64,000 nucleotides of DNA from Flavobacteriaceae bacterium UBA3356 (GCA_002360635.1 DEQW01000001.1:489848-553847); one strand, 5' to 3'; positions 17,802-26,225 are shown, counted from the stretch's first letter. Made by a program: numbers and translations. Notes: generated by a model from the letters alone, not told the origin.

Positions 17802-18185
17802 GTTTTTATGAATGGCAGCGGCCAATTCCTTAAACTCCTCTTCGCTCATTTCAACCTTTTTAGAAAAATCCATGTCGCTCATTTCATTTAAAGGAATTAA
17901 ATGCACGTGTACGTGGGGAACTTCAAGGCCAATAGCAGCCATTCCTACTCGCTTGCAAGGCACAGTTTCTTCGAGTGCTTTAGCTATACGTCTTGAAAAC
18001 TGCATCAATTGCAAGTACATATGTTCACCTAAATCGAAAATTTTATCAACTTCTTCTTTAGGAACACACAACGTATGTCCCTTTGTATTAGGGTTTACAT
18101 CTAAGAATGCAATAAAATTATCGTCCTCAGCTATTTTGTAGCTAGGTATTTCGCCTTTAATAATTTTTGTAAATATAGTTGCCAT
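17793..18185 (-). CDS. HIT family nucleotide hydrolase or transferase
   Basis: A 130-residue histidine-triad protein. The defining motif HVHVHLIPL is at about residues 90-98, with the second histidine as nucleophile on nucleoside phosphoramidates or dinucleotides. The N-terminal FTKIIKGEIPSYKIAEDDNF and FLDVNPNTKGHTLCVPKEE match the HINT branch. It follows greA with two bases between, making a greA-hit operon common in this group. Confidence 0.95.
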   Translation of the reverse strand: MATIFTKIIKGEIPSYKIAEDDNFIAFLDVNPNTKGHTLCVPKEEVDKIFDLGEHMYLQLMQFSRRIAKALEETVPCKRVGMAAIGLEVPHVHVHLIPLNEMSDMDFSKKVEMSEEEFKELAAAIHKNLD

Positions 18186-18187
18186 GG

Positions 18188-18664
18188 TTACCCCCTTGTT
18201 ATCTCAAGAATTTCAAACTTCATCGTTCCGTTGGGCACGCTTATTTCAGCCGTATCGCCAACTTTTTTTCCCAGAAGCCCTTTACCTATAGGTGAATCTA
18301 CAGAGATTTTTCCACTTTTTAAATCGGCTTCACTCTGCGCTACCAGTTTATATTGCATTTCTGCTCCGGTAGATTTATTTTTTATTTTCACGTTAGAATG
18401 TATCAATACTTTTGAAGTGTCCAATTGCGACTCATCAATAACGCGGGCGTTTGCAACAACTTCTTCTAATTTTGAAATACGCATTTCTAGCATTCCTTGT
18501 GCTTCTTTCGCAGCGTCGTACTCGGCATTTTCACTTAAATCCCCTTTATCGCGGGCTTCAGCAATAGCCTGTGAAGCTTTTGGACGCTCCACATCCTTTA
18601 ATTGATTTAGCTCTTCCCTCAATTTTTTTAATCCTTCTGCAGTGTAATAAGATACTTTACTCAT
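18188..18664 (-). CDS. greA: Transcription elongation factor GreA
   Basis: Rescues backtracked RNA polymerase by stimulating cleavage of the transcript 3' end. The 158 residues give a full GreA: the N-terminal coiled coil with the catalytic acidic tip (ARDKGDLSENAEYDAAKE), then the C-terminal globular domain (VDSPIGKGLLGKKVGDTAEI). The gene leads an operon with the HIT protein. Its leader, if started at the TATATTTG box, is about 110 bases and holds a terminator-like hairpin plus a second hairpin, listed separately. Confidence 0.97.
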   Translation of the reverse strand: MSKVSYYTAEGLKKLREELNQLKDVERPKASQAIAEARDKGDLSENAEYDAAKEAQGMLEMRISKLEEVVANARVIDESQLDTSKVLIHSNVKIKNKSTGAEMQYKLVAQSEADLKSGKISVDSPIGKGLLGKKVGDTAEISVPNGTMKFEILEITRG

Positions 18665-18711
18665 AACTTCATCGTTTGTGTAGTAAACACGTTGTTCTTT
18701 ATTTTATATGG

Positions 18712-18733
18712 AACGCCAAATTAAGTTGGCGTT
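18712..18733 (-). promoter_or_regulatory. Hairpin in the greA leader
   Basis: An exact 8-bp inverted repeat aacgccaa / ttggcgtt with a 6-base loop lies between the leader terminator and the greA start. It lacks a T-run, so it is more likely a leader structure than a terminator. Confidence 0.5.
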
Positions 18734-18747
18734 ATATTATTAAACAC

Positions 18748-18773
18748 AAAAAATCCCATGCGTTTGACGGGAT
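18748..18773 (-). terminator. Terminator-like hairpin inside the greA leader
   Basis: On the minus strand a 7-bp stem (ATCCCGT / ATGGGAT, one G-U pair) with a 7-base loop is followed by six T residues. It lies between a consensus -7 box and greA, with no gene of its own to terminate. Premature termination of greA messages is the likely role. Confidence 0.55.
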
Positions 18774-18782
18774 CTGTTCTAA

Positions 18783-18790
18783 CAAATATA
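18783..18790 (-). promoter_or_regulatory. Candidate -7 box for greA
   Basis: The minus strand reads TATATTTG, a perfect TAnnTTTG. No clear -33 TTG is present. It would start the long greA leader. Confidence 0.4.
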
Positions 18791-18846
18791 CTAAAAAATA
18801 ACTTGTTATATAAATTATTGTAATTTCGCAGACGAAAAAATTAGCT

Positions 18847-19278
18847 ATGAAAAAAATTGCATTTCTTTTAATACTTACTACTTTAACTGCTTGTAAAAGC
18901 GACGACGATAAAGTGGACGACAACCCTTTTTTAACGTCACCCTTGGTAAGTTTAAACCTCAACCTGAACCTTCCGCAATACAACCCACTTAAATTTCCGG
19001 GGAGTTCTTTGGTCATAACACAGCAAGGCATTCGTGGTATTGTTATCTATAATGAAAATAATACTATTTATCACGCTTTTGAACTAAGTGACCCCAATCA
19101 TGTACCTAATGACTGTTCCCGAATGGAAATTGATGGAATTGAAGCAAATTGTCCGTGTGAAAATGACACAAATAAATACAACATTGTAACGGGGCAAAAT
19201 ATAACAGACCCAAGTTTATACCCTATGCAGCGTTATCGAGCTGAACGAGTAGGTGACAATGTGAGGGTCACTAACTAA
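18847..19278 (+). CDS. Rieske-like lipoprotein lacking the cluster ligands
   Basis: A 143-residue lipoprotein: the signal MKKIAFLLILTTLTAC ends in a lipobox with the lipidated cysteine at residue 16, followed by an acidic stretch. The C-terminal half (CSRMEIDGIEANCPCENDTN then YPMQRYRAERVGDNVRVTN) follows the beta pattern of Rieske-type proteins seen in flavobacteria. The Cys-x-His / Cys-x-x-His ligands of a 2Fe-2S cluster are not there. It is therefore probably a structural relative and not a redox protein. Function is unknown. Confidence 0.7.
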   Translation: MKKIAFLLILTTLTACKSDDDKVDDNPFLTSPLVSLNLNLNLPQYNPLKFPGSSLVITQQGIRGIVIYNENNTIYHAFELSDPNHVPNDCSRMEIDGIEANCPCENDTNKYNIVTGQNITDPSLYPMQRYRAERVGDNVRVTN

Positions 19279-19320
19279 AAACAAAAAGCCCGCTCAATTT
19301 TGAGCGGGCTTTTTGTTTTT
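19277..19320. terminator. Long bidirectional intrinsic terminator
   Basis: About 20 complementary bases surround the GC core agcccgctc / gagcgggct, continuing through A- and T-rich arms. It serves the lipoprotein gene (plus) and the TonB-dependent receptor (minus). Confidence 0.93.
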
Positions 19321-19332
19321 ACATTTTTAAAA

Positions 19333-21507
19333 TTAAAACTTGATTGTTGCTCCTAACAAGAAGTTAATTTTAGCTTGCGGGTAAAATCCTGCACCTTCAA
19401 AGGTTACTATATTACCTTGGTCATTTACATCATCAAAAGTAAAGAAGTATCCGTTAGAGACATATTCCACATTAAAAATGTTGTTTACCAAACCTGTAAA
19501 CAGAATTTCGTTTACAAAAGGTACATTTTCCCATCGGTACGCTACATTTAGGTTATTGATAAAATAGCTGTCTAATTTTGAAACTTCGCTATCAATATTT
19601 CCCATAAATTGTTCGCCTACAAACTTAGACAGTAATGCTACTTGTACATTTTTAACAGGACGATATTCTAACATATTTCCGGCAACAATTTCCGGTGAAA
19701 ATGAAATATTTGTGTTTCCCAAGTTTACTAATTCGCCGTCTTGAGAGGTAACAAAATCTACGTTTTTATTAGAACTTAAGGCAACATTTGGCCTCAAGCT
19801 TATTTGATTGGTAATAGTAATATTTGCATCTACTTCAAGCCCTACACGATAACTTTCACCACTAGTAGTTCGTAAAGGTGCTCCAACATCATTAAGCTCA
19901 CCTGAAAGCACCAACTGATCTTTGTAATCCATATAAAACAAGTTTGTATTTACTTGCACTGCTTCGGAAGCGTAACGCCACCCTAATTCAAAATCATCCA
20001 ATTTTTCAGGCGTGGTGATGTCTTCTTCAAAATCGTTTCGCGTTGGCTCGCGATGCGCTCTTCCGTATGAAGCGTAAAACTGATTGGCATCATTCAATTG
20101 AAATGAAACCCCCGCTTTTGGGTTGAAAAAGCTATATGTTTCATCTACATTAAGCGGTACAATGTCTGAAGAAATTCCACTCGTTTCATAACTTAAAAAA
20201 CGACCCTGTAAGTCTCCAAAAACTTGCCATTGTTCATTAAAGCGATAGGTAGCTTTTGCAAAGGTTGTAAATTCATTTTTTGTTGCATCGCTAAAATAGT
20301 ATCGATCGCGTATTTCAGAATCACTTGCATACCGTGCCCAAATTACTTCGCCATAATGATCGCCTTTATAGGTGCTAAAAAATGCTCCTGCTGAAATAGT
20401 AAGCGCATCATCTTTGTAGTTTATATTGGCATTTACGGCGTAGAAGTCATTATCTAACCAACGACGACGTATTAAATCGGTTGTGTTTATGGTTTCTCCA
20501 CCAATTTCAATTGGCTCAAAACCATAAGTTTCAAAATCTTCATCTTCTTTGTATTGTTCAAAATAACCTCTTCCGTAGGTATAATTTAAGGCAACGTTAC
20601 TACTCCAGTTATTATCATAACGCTGATTCCAAAGCACTTGATAGTGATCTTGTGCATAATTATCTACTTCGTTATCATAAAAGCGTGTGTTGCCATCTTC
20701 ATCGGTGTACATCCCCGAAGGATTGAACGTTCTATCGTTTTCTAAGGTTTCGGCATCGATACCATTCCAAGCTTGATAGGTTTCTTCTTGCCCACCAAAG
20801 GTCAATACTTTTACAAGTGTATTTCGGTCTTTATACGCTCCTTGCAAGAAATAGGATTTTAAATCGGAACTAGCTCTATCAATGTATCCATCTGATTCAA
20901 TTTTGGATAGACGCCCGGCGATTTCTATGCGGTCTTTTAAAAGTCCAGTGCTAAATTTCACATTGTGTTTTCGGGTGTTGAATGAACCAAATGAGTTTGA
21001 AATTTCACCATAGGCTTCTTCAGAAGTTCCATCGGTTAAAATATTCAAGCTCGCTCCAAACGCTCCAGAACCATTACTTGAAGTCCCAACGCCACGTTGT
21101 AATTGTAGATTCTGAATTGAAGAAGCAAAATCGGGCAGATTTACCCAGAATGTTCCTTGACTTTCAGAATCGTTATAAGGGATTCCATTAAGTGTTACAT
21201 TCACTCGAGAGGCATCGCTACCTCTTACTCGAATGTAGGTGTAACCAACGCCGGCTCCGGCATCACTGGTTGTGACTACAGATGGTAAATAGTTGAGTAA
21301 ATAAGGAACATCTTGCCCTAAGTTTCGGGTTTCAATTTCAGCTGAATCGAGGTTTGAGTGGGTAATTGGCGAGTCTGCATCTACGCGAACTGCCTGAATA
21401 AACACTTCTTCCAAGCTTTCAACTTTTGTTGAATCTTGCTGTGTTTCTTGTGCGATGGCTGCTATGGTTGTTGTTAATAAAGCAGCCGAAATAAATAACG
21501 ATTTCAT
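19333..21507 (-). CDS. TonB-dependent outer-membrane receptor under TPP riboswitch control
   Basis: A 724-residue outer-membrane receptor. A signal peptide (about 1-19) is followed by a TonB-box-like stretch, a plug domain (PYLLNYLPSVVTTSDAGAGV, IRVRGSDASRVNVTLNGIP) and a 22-strand barrel ending in a terminal aromatic-type residue pattern (INFLLGATIKF). It lacks the N-terminal CarboxypepD_reg domain of SusC-type receptors. A TPP riboswitch in the leader indicates that the cargo is thiamine or a thiamine precursor. A TPP-regulated receptor of this sort (called OMR1) was predicted for Bacteroidota in comparative riboswitch studies. The cytoplasmic-uptake genes are probably those in the operon at 27.0-30.4 kb. 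Confidence 0.93.
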   Translation of the reverse strand: MKSLFISAALLTTTIAAIAQETQQDSTKVESLEEVFIQAVRVDADSPITHSNLDSAEIETRNLGQDVPYLLNYLPSVVTTSDAGAGVGYTYIRVRGSDASRVNVTLNGIPYNDSESQGTFWVNLPDFASSIQNLQLQRGVGTSSNGSGAFGASLNILTDGTSEEAYGEISNSFGSFNTRKHNVKFSTGLLKDRIEIAGRLSKIESDGYIDRASSDLKSYFLQGAYKDRNTLVKVLTFGGQEETYQAWNGIDAETLENDRTFNPSGMYTDEDGNTRFYDNEVDNYAQDHYQVLWNQRYDNNWSSNVALNYTYGRGYFEQYKEDEDFETYGFEPIEIGGETINTTDLIRRRWLDNDFYAVNANINYKDDALTISAGAFFSTYKGDHYGEVIWARYASDSEIRDRYYFSDATKNEFTTFAKATYRFNEQWQVFGDLQGRFLSYETSGISSDIVPLNVDETYSFFNPKAGVSFQLNDANQFYASYGRAHREPTRNDFEEDITTPEKLDDFELGWRYASEAVQVNTNLFYMDYKDQLVLSGELNDVGAPLRTTSGESYRVGLEVDANITITNQISLRPNVALSSNKNVDFVTSQDGELVNLGNTNISFSPEIVAGNMLEYRPVKNVQVALLSKFVGEQFMGNIDSEVSKLDSYFINNLNVAYRWENVPFVNEILFTGLVNNIFNVEYVSNGYFFTFDDVNDQGNIVTFEGAGFYPQAKINFLLGATIKF

Positions 21508-21638
21508 TCGTAAAAATTTAATTACGAATAAAAGGGGCCATTATTCTCGGTTAATAAAAGGTTTATGTAAGCAAGCGTTTGTTTAGAGTCTGCGTTCGGT
21601 TTATCAATTTTCCACCGCGCCACCTGACTCCTTCGCTA

Positions 21639-21659
21639 AAAATGTCCACCGGACATTTT
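21639..21659 (-). promoter_or_regulatory. Hairpin in the expression platform of the TPP riboswitch
   Basis: An exact 9-bp inverted repeat aaaatgtcc / ggacatttt with a 3-base loop lies just after the aptamer and is followed on the transcript by a short T-run. It may be the terminator or an anti-terminator partner that executes the thiamine response. Confidence 0.55.
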
Positions 21660-21667
21660 CTAAACGC

Positions 21668-21824
21668 TCGGCTCCCTAAACAGCATTACCTGTTCTAGGT
21701 TCTATGGGTATAATCTCAGCTTTTTGAAGTACGATTTACGAACGACGAGATACGATTGTTTGTTTTACAATTCGTACTTCGTATTTCCAACTTCGTACTT
21801 TTTTCAGCACCCCTTTGAGATGTG
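21668..21824 (-). promoter_or_regulatory. TPP (thiamine pyrophosphate) riboswitch
   Basis: On the minus strand the conserved THI-box order is present: GGGGTGC (21807-21813), CTGAGA (21714-21719), ATACCC, GAACCT (21697-21702), then GGTAATGCTG and TTTAGGGA. These are the pyrimidine- and pyrophosphate-sensing cores. Between GGGGTGC and CTGAGA lies an extended P3 arm of roughly 80 bases with a long imperfect hairpin. Binding of TPP should reduce expression of the receptor. The predicted transcription start falls right at the 5' edge of the aptamer, which supports the boundaries. Confidence 0.93.
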
Positions 21825-21827
21825 CGG

Positions 21828-21835
21828 CAAAAGTA
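21828..21835 (-). promoter_or_regulatory. -7 box of the riboswitch-receptor transcript
   Basis: The minus strand reads TACTTTTG, a perfect TAnnTTTG, with TTT 19 bases upstream. The start site would fall a few bases before the aptamer. Confidence 0.6.
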
Positions 21836-21912
21836 AACAACACTTTAAGATTGTAAAAGTGTAATCGCACTTTTTTATCATATCGTTAATATACTGTCCT
21901 TTACATTGTATG

Positions 21913-21920
21913 TATTTTTG
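21913..21920 (+). promoter_or_regulatory. Candidate -7 box abutting the hybrid kinase start
   Basis: TATTTTTG matches TAnnTTTG and ends four bases before the ATG of the kinase. If used, the message begins at or next to the start codon. No -33 TTG is seen. Confidence 0.35.
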
Positions 21921-21924
21921 AAAG

Positions 21925-24363
21925 ATGGCAAAAACCAAGAACAGGTTTACCTTTAAAATTATCCTAAGCTACTTAGTGTTAGGCGCTTTAGCTGTAGTAG
22001 TAGGTTATTTTATTTATTCTGAATTTAAAAATTATCTTATAAATCCCTCCGAAAAAACTGAAGAAAAAAAGTTTTTCGCAACAGGATCACTCATTAATCT
22101 AGTATATGAGGCCGACAGCTTTTCACGTTTAGCGTTGCTTACCCAAAAAGAAGAGGATTATAAAAAGTATGTTTCTTTAAGTGATTCCCTGTTTGAAAAA
22201 ATCGAAAACATAAAATTGCTCACCAACGATGACTATCAAAAAAGGCAATTAGACAGTGTTCGTGAATTGCTTACCGAGAAGAAAAAAAACATAGACCAGC
22301 TACGTATTTTAAAGATCACCAACAGTAAGGACACTTCGTTGGATGATATTTTAAATGAGTTTAAAAAACTGGACACTTCTATGGGCAAACTCACTTTAGA
22401 AACATTTGTTGAAAACCCCGATGCCCTTACCCCAAAAGAACGCTCATTTTGGAACTCCTATATTGAAATAATAAACCAAAACAACGAGGTGGACACCACC
22501 AAGGTACAAGCCCGTATGGTAGATTCTATGTTGGCGCAATCCCATTATCTTGTTGCTGAAGCCAAACGCGAAAACTCTCGTGCTCGACGCTCACTTCAAG
22601 AAAAGGAAAACGAGCTAATAAGAAACGACCTCACCTTATCCTCACAGTTAAGGCGTATTATAACCGATTTTGAAGCTGAAAATATAAAACTTAATGATCT
22701 AGAAAAAGCTAACCGAGAAGCGTCTGTAGACCGGACCGTAACAATTTTACAAGGTGCCGCTGTTGTAGGTTTTATTATTATTTTACTGTTTACCTACTTT
22801 ATTTTAAGTGATTTTTTTAGGGCCGAACGATTTAAAAAATCGCTTGAAAAAGCAAAACTATACGCAGAAGACCTTTTAAAAATCCGGGAACAGCTTATCG
22901 CTACCGTTAGTCACGATCTAAAAACCCCTTTAAATACCATTGTTGGGTATACGGGTTTAATGGAGAACACCCCTCTTTCAGAAAAACAAAACCACTACAT
23001 ACATCAAATAACGGCAGGATCACAATATGTATCGAAATTGGTAGATGACCTACTTGATTTTTCAAAGTTAGAGGCTGGAAAGCTACAAATGGAATCCGTC
23101 CCTTTTTCCTTAGAAAATCTTTTGCAACAAACAGCAAAAATGTATGAAGATATGTATTCAGAAAAGCCGGTAGCGCTTGTTTTGCATATCGATTCAACTT
23201 TACAAGGCAACGTTTACGAGAGCGACCCTTTACGCATTCAGCAAATTTTAAATAATCTTGTAGGCAATGCTTTTAAGTTTACTGAAGAAGGAAGTATCAT
23301 TATTAAAGCCATGCAAGAAAAGGCTAATAAAAATCAGATTAATTTAAGAATAGACGTTGTAGATACTGGAATTGGTATTTCAGAAGAAAAACAACAACTT
23401 ATTTTTAAGGAATTTACCCAAGCTGAAGCAGATACGTCCAAAAAATTTGGGGGATACGGACTTGGGTTGGCCATTTCAAAAAAATTAGCTAAACTGCTTG
23501 ACGGAAATCTTTCTGTGAAAAGTGACCTTACCAATGGAAGTACATTTACTTTACAGATTCCTTTAAAAATTTCAACCCGAACTGTCCGTGCGCCATTAAA
23601 AAAAGCATCAAACAACCTTACCAATTTACAAGCCGTTATTTTTGATGACGACCCCGCAATGCGCACCATGCTTTCTGAACTTTTTGAACAACTAAACATA
23701 GCAGCTCAGGATTATGAACAGTTTTCTTCCTTTACACAAAGCAAAACCTCCAATTACGATTTTGTGTTAACCGATATACAAATGCCAACAACAAGCGGTT
23801 TTGAAATTTTACAACAGTTTAAAAGCGGAGATATAAAAAATTACAGTAATCAGCCAATAATAGCAATGACCGGAAGCAGGCAACATTCTAGACAATCTTA
23901 TTTAGATAAAGGTTTTGCCGAAGTGTTACAAAAACCGTTTACAAAGGACGATTTGTTGCTCGTTTTAGGCAAAGTTTTTCCCAATAAATTTTCAGAGCCT
24001 ACTAAAAAAACAACGGTAACTATTTCAGGTGAAAAAAGTGAGCATTATGACCTTACGCTACTAAAATCTTTTTTAGAAACTGAAGCAGCATTGCAAGATG
24101 TTTTGCAGGTGTTTTATAAAGAGACTAAAAAAGACATGACTGAATTAAAAGCTCAAATTGATACTGAAAATATAGAAGGCGTGAACCAAACGGCACATAA
24201 AATGCTAACGATGTGTCGGCAAATTGATGCTAAAAAGGTGGTCACTATTCTCGAAACGCTCGAAAATATTTCAGAAAAAGAAAAGGGGAAAATGTCCTCC
24301 TTGTTTGAAGAATTAAAAAAAGAAACAACTAACGTTATTACAGAACTACAAAAAAACCATTAA
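21925..24363 (+). CDS. Hybrid sensor histidine kinase with receiver and HPt domains
   Basis: An 812-residue phosphorelay kinase. Two membrane helices (about 13-32 and 272-292) bracket a long helical, coiled-coil-rich sensor region. The cytoplasmic part holds a HisKA domain with His330 (VSHDLKTPL), an HATPase domain (DTGIGI and FGGYGLGLAISKKL), a receiver with Asp617 (YDFVLTDIQMP), and a C-terminal HPt domain with His758 (TAHKMLTMCRQI). It can therefore carry phosphate His to Asp to His and hand it to an external receiver. The convergent NtrC-type regulator, whose stop codon overlaps this one, is the obvious partner. Confidence 0.95.
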   Translation: MAKTKNRFTFKIILSYLVLGALAVVVGYFIYSEFKNYLINPSEKTEEKKFFATGSLINLVYEADSFSRLALLTQKEEDYKKYVSLSDSLFEKIENIKLLTNDDYQKRQLDSVRELLTEKKKNIDQLRILKITNSKDTSLDDILNEFKKLDTSMGKLTLETFVENPDALTPKERSFWNSYIEIINQNNEVDTTKVQARMVDSMLAQSHYLVAEAKRENSRARRSLQEKENELIRNDLTLSSQLRRIITDFEAENIKLNDLEKANREASVDRTVTILQGAAVVGFIIILLFTYFILSDFFRAERFKKSLEKAKLYAEDLLKIREQLIATVSHDLKTPLNTIVGYTGLMENTPLSEKQNHYIHQITAGSQYVSKLVDDLLDFSKLEAGKLQMESVPFSLENLLQQTAKMYEDMYSEKPVALVLHIDSTLQGNVYESDPLRIQQILNNLVGNAFKFTEEGSIIIKAMQEKANKNQINLRIDVVDTGIGISEEKQQLIFKEFTQAEADTSKKFGGYGLGLAISKKLAKLLDGNLSVKSDLTNGSTFTLQIPLKISTRTVRAPLKKASNNLTNLQAVIFDDDPAMRTMLSELFEQLNIAAQDYEQFSSFTQSKTSNYDFVLTDIQMPTTSGFEILQQFKSGDIKNYSNQPIIAMTGSRQHSRQSYLDKGFAEVLQKPFTKDDLLLVLGKVFPNKFSEPTKKTTVTISGEKSEHYDLTLLKSFLETEAALQDVLQVFYKETKKDMTELKAQIDTENIEGVNQTAHKMLTMCRQIDAKKVVTILETLENISEKEKGKMSSLFEELKKETTNVITELQKNH

Positions 24364-25742
24364 AGCTCAATATTGTATTGCTCCAGTTTATTGTAAAGGG
24401 TTTTGCGAGTTACATTTAATAGTTTGGCGGCACGCGATTTATTGTTGCCTGTTTCTTTCAGGGCATTTATAATTAATTGTTTTTCATTACTTTCTTTTGA
24501 AAAATCGGTCGCTTTTGCTGTAGCAGTATCCTTTGCCGCAACTACTTCTCGTGGAATTACCTCTAATGGTATTTTCTCACCCGGTGTTAAAAGTACGGAA
24601 CGTTTAATAATGTTTTTTAACTCCCTTAGGTTCCCTGGCCAAGCATATTGTTTAAAAGCAGTTTCTACTTCTTTAGAAAGCCCCATTACATTTTTGTTAA
24701 GCGACTGGTTGGCTTGTTCCAAGAAAAATTCAGTGAACAAAAATAAATCTTCACTCCGTTCCCGCAACGAGGGAATGTGAATGGAAAACTCATTTAGGCG
24801 ATGGTATAAATCTTCTCTAAACCTGCCTTCTTCCACTGCTTTGGTTAAATCTTCATTTGTTGCTGAAATAATCCGTACATCTACATGTATTTCAGTATTG
24901 CTCCCTACCGGTTTAATTTTCCTTTCTTGTAAGGCACGAAGCAATTGAACTTGGTTTTCGTAAGAAAGGTTTCCTACTTCGTCTAAAAATAAAGTTCCGG
25001 TATCCGCTGCTTCAAAATGACCTTTTTTATCGTTTACAGCACCGGTAAAACTTCCTTTTACGTGCCCAAAAAACTCGCTAGAGGCAATTTCTTTGGGAAT
25101 GGCACCGCAATCTACCGCAATAAAGGGTTTACCGTTTCTATTACTGAAGTTATGAATTGCATTTGCGGCCACTTCCTTTCCTGTTCCACTTTCTCCTTGG
25201 ATAAGTACGCACATATCGGTCGGGCCGACCAATTCTAAATATTGATTAAATTTTTTAGAAGCCTCACTTATTCCGGCAACGAAATTATTTTCTTTAACTA
25301 CCGTATTTGTTTGTCTCCTTTCAGAAGTTTCAATATTAGACTTTGTAGCTTCTTTATTCTCTTCTTGAGAAGTGTTTACGGTATTTTTGGAAGCCTGTTC
25401 TATGATCATAAGTAACTCTTCAGGACGAAAAGGTTTCGAAATATAATCCAAAGCACCTTTTTTTATGGCCTCAACAGCTGTGTTTACCTCAGCATATCCC
25501 GTCATTAAAATTACGCGGGTATTTGGGTACGTTTTTTTAACGTGCTCCAAAAGTGACATTCCGTTATCGTCAGGTAATTTTAAATCGGAAATCAATAAAT
25601 CGAATTGTTCTGTTTTTAAGCGCTCTTTCCCTTCTGCTCCATTACTACAGGATGTTACTGTAAATCCTTTCCGTTCTAAAAATGTGGCCAACATTTTTCC
25701 GAAAGCAATATCATCTTCAACAATTAAAATTTTGTGCGTCAT
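24360..25742 (-). CDS. Sigma-54-dependent NtrC-family response regulator
   Basis: A 460-residue enhancer-binding activator. Receiver domain with Asp53 (LLISDLKLPDDNG), AAA+ domain with Walker A GESGTGKE and the sigma-54 contact loop GSFTGA (Ala to Ser in GAFTGA), Walker B LFLDEVG, and a C-terminal Fis-type HTH (NNKSRAAKLLNVTRKTLY). Phosphorylation should trigger oligomerisation and ATP-driven opening of sigma-54 promoters. It is convergent with the hybrid kinase, overlapping by four bases. Immediately upstream on the same strand lie two genes with sigma-54-like promoters and palindromic upstream sites, the probable targets. Confidence 0.95.
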   Translation of the reverse strand: MTHKILIVEDDIAFGKMLATFLERKGFTVTSCSNGAEGKERLKTEQFDLLISDLKLPDDNGMSLLEHVKKTYPNTRVILMTGYAEVNTAVEAIKKGALDYISKPFRPEELLMIIEQASKNTVNTSQEENKEATKSNIETSERRQTNTVVKENNFVAGISEASKKFNQYLELVGPTDMCVLIQGESGTGKEVAANAIHNFSNRNGKPFIAVDCGAIPKEIASSEFFGHVKGSFTGAVNDKKGHFEAADTGTLFLDEVGNLSYENQVQLLRALQERKIKPVGSNTEIHVDVRIISATNEDLTKAVEEGRFREDLYHRLNEFSIHIPSLRERSEDLFLFTEFFLEQANQSLNKNVMGLSKEVETAFKQYAWPGNLRELKNIIKRSVLLTPGEKIPLEVIPREVVAAKDTATAKATDFSKESNEKQLIINALKETGNNKSRAAKLLNVTRKTLYNKLEQYNIEL

Positions 25743-25805
25743 AACCGTTTTGTATCCTCACAAAAATACGGTCTATGACAGAAGCAGACTTTTAAAGTTA
25801 TCATA

Positions 25806-25838
25806 AAAAAAGGGATGCCCCGAAGGACATCCCAAAAA
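25806..25838 (-). terminator. Terminator of PepSY-like gene copy 1
   Basis: A stem gggatg(c)cc / ggacatccc with flanking A- and T-rich ends lies just after the stop. A near-identical hairpin follows copy 2, so it was duplicated with the gene. Confidence 0.8.
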
Positions 25839-25865
25839 GTATTGAATCTAGCTAATTCAAATAAA

Positions 25866-26225
25866 CTAGTTCATGTTTTTACTCATCTTTTTTTTAGTTT
25901 GCAACCACTCACCTTTGCTGTTCGCATAAACTGTTTTCTCTTTTTTATCGGCTGTGGCTAAGACCAATTTATACTGTCCTTTAGCGTTTTTATATGCTTT
26001 AGACACGGTAGCACCTTTGTGATCGTTCGCTACTGCCTTTAATATAGGCTTTGGTACTTCAGAAGCTTTTACTTCTTTAAAATCCTGTGCAACGGTTTCT
26101 TGCGCATCTACAGTTTGAGTCATTGTAACATCATCTGTTGATGTTTGAGCAATTGCTGCATCTTGTGCATTTACTACTGTTAATGATCCTATTGCTAATG
26201 CGGTTGCAAAAAATAACTTTTTCAT
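25866..26225 (-). CDS. Small secreted PepSY-like protein, copy 1
   Basis: A 119-residue exported protein. A signal peptide (LFFATALAIGSLTVVNAQ) is followed by a low-complexity Thr/Ala region and a C-terminal PepSY-like domain (VPKPILKAVANDHKG, then SKAYKNAKGQYKLVLATAD and TVYANSKGEW). PepSY-type domains are usually periplasmic and in some families inhibit peptidases or bind metals. The role here is unknown. It is paralogous to the next gene, sharing promoter, enhancer-like site and terminator, and is likely activated by the adjacent sigma-54 regulator. Confidence 0.85.
   Translation of the reverse strand: MKKLFFATALAIGSLTVVNAQDAAIAQTSTDDVTMTQTVDAQETVAQDFKEVKASEVPKPILKAVANDHKGATVSKAYKNAKGQYKLVLATADKKEKTVYANSKGEWLQTKKKMSKNMN

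Noticed and set aside
19333..21507. Siderophore or SusC-type glycan receptor
   Set aside because: No CarboxypepD_reg domain and no SusD gene; a TPP riboswitch in the leader points to thiamine.
21729..21800. Stand-alone terminator or inverted repeat element between receptor and kinase genes
   Set aside because: The hairpin lies between conserved TPP-aptamer elements and is better explained as an extended P3 arm.
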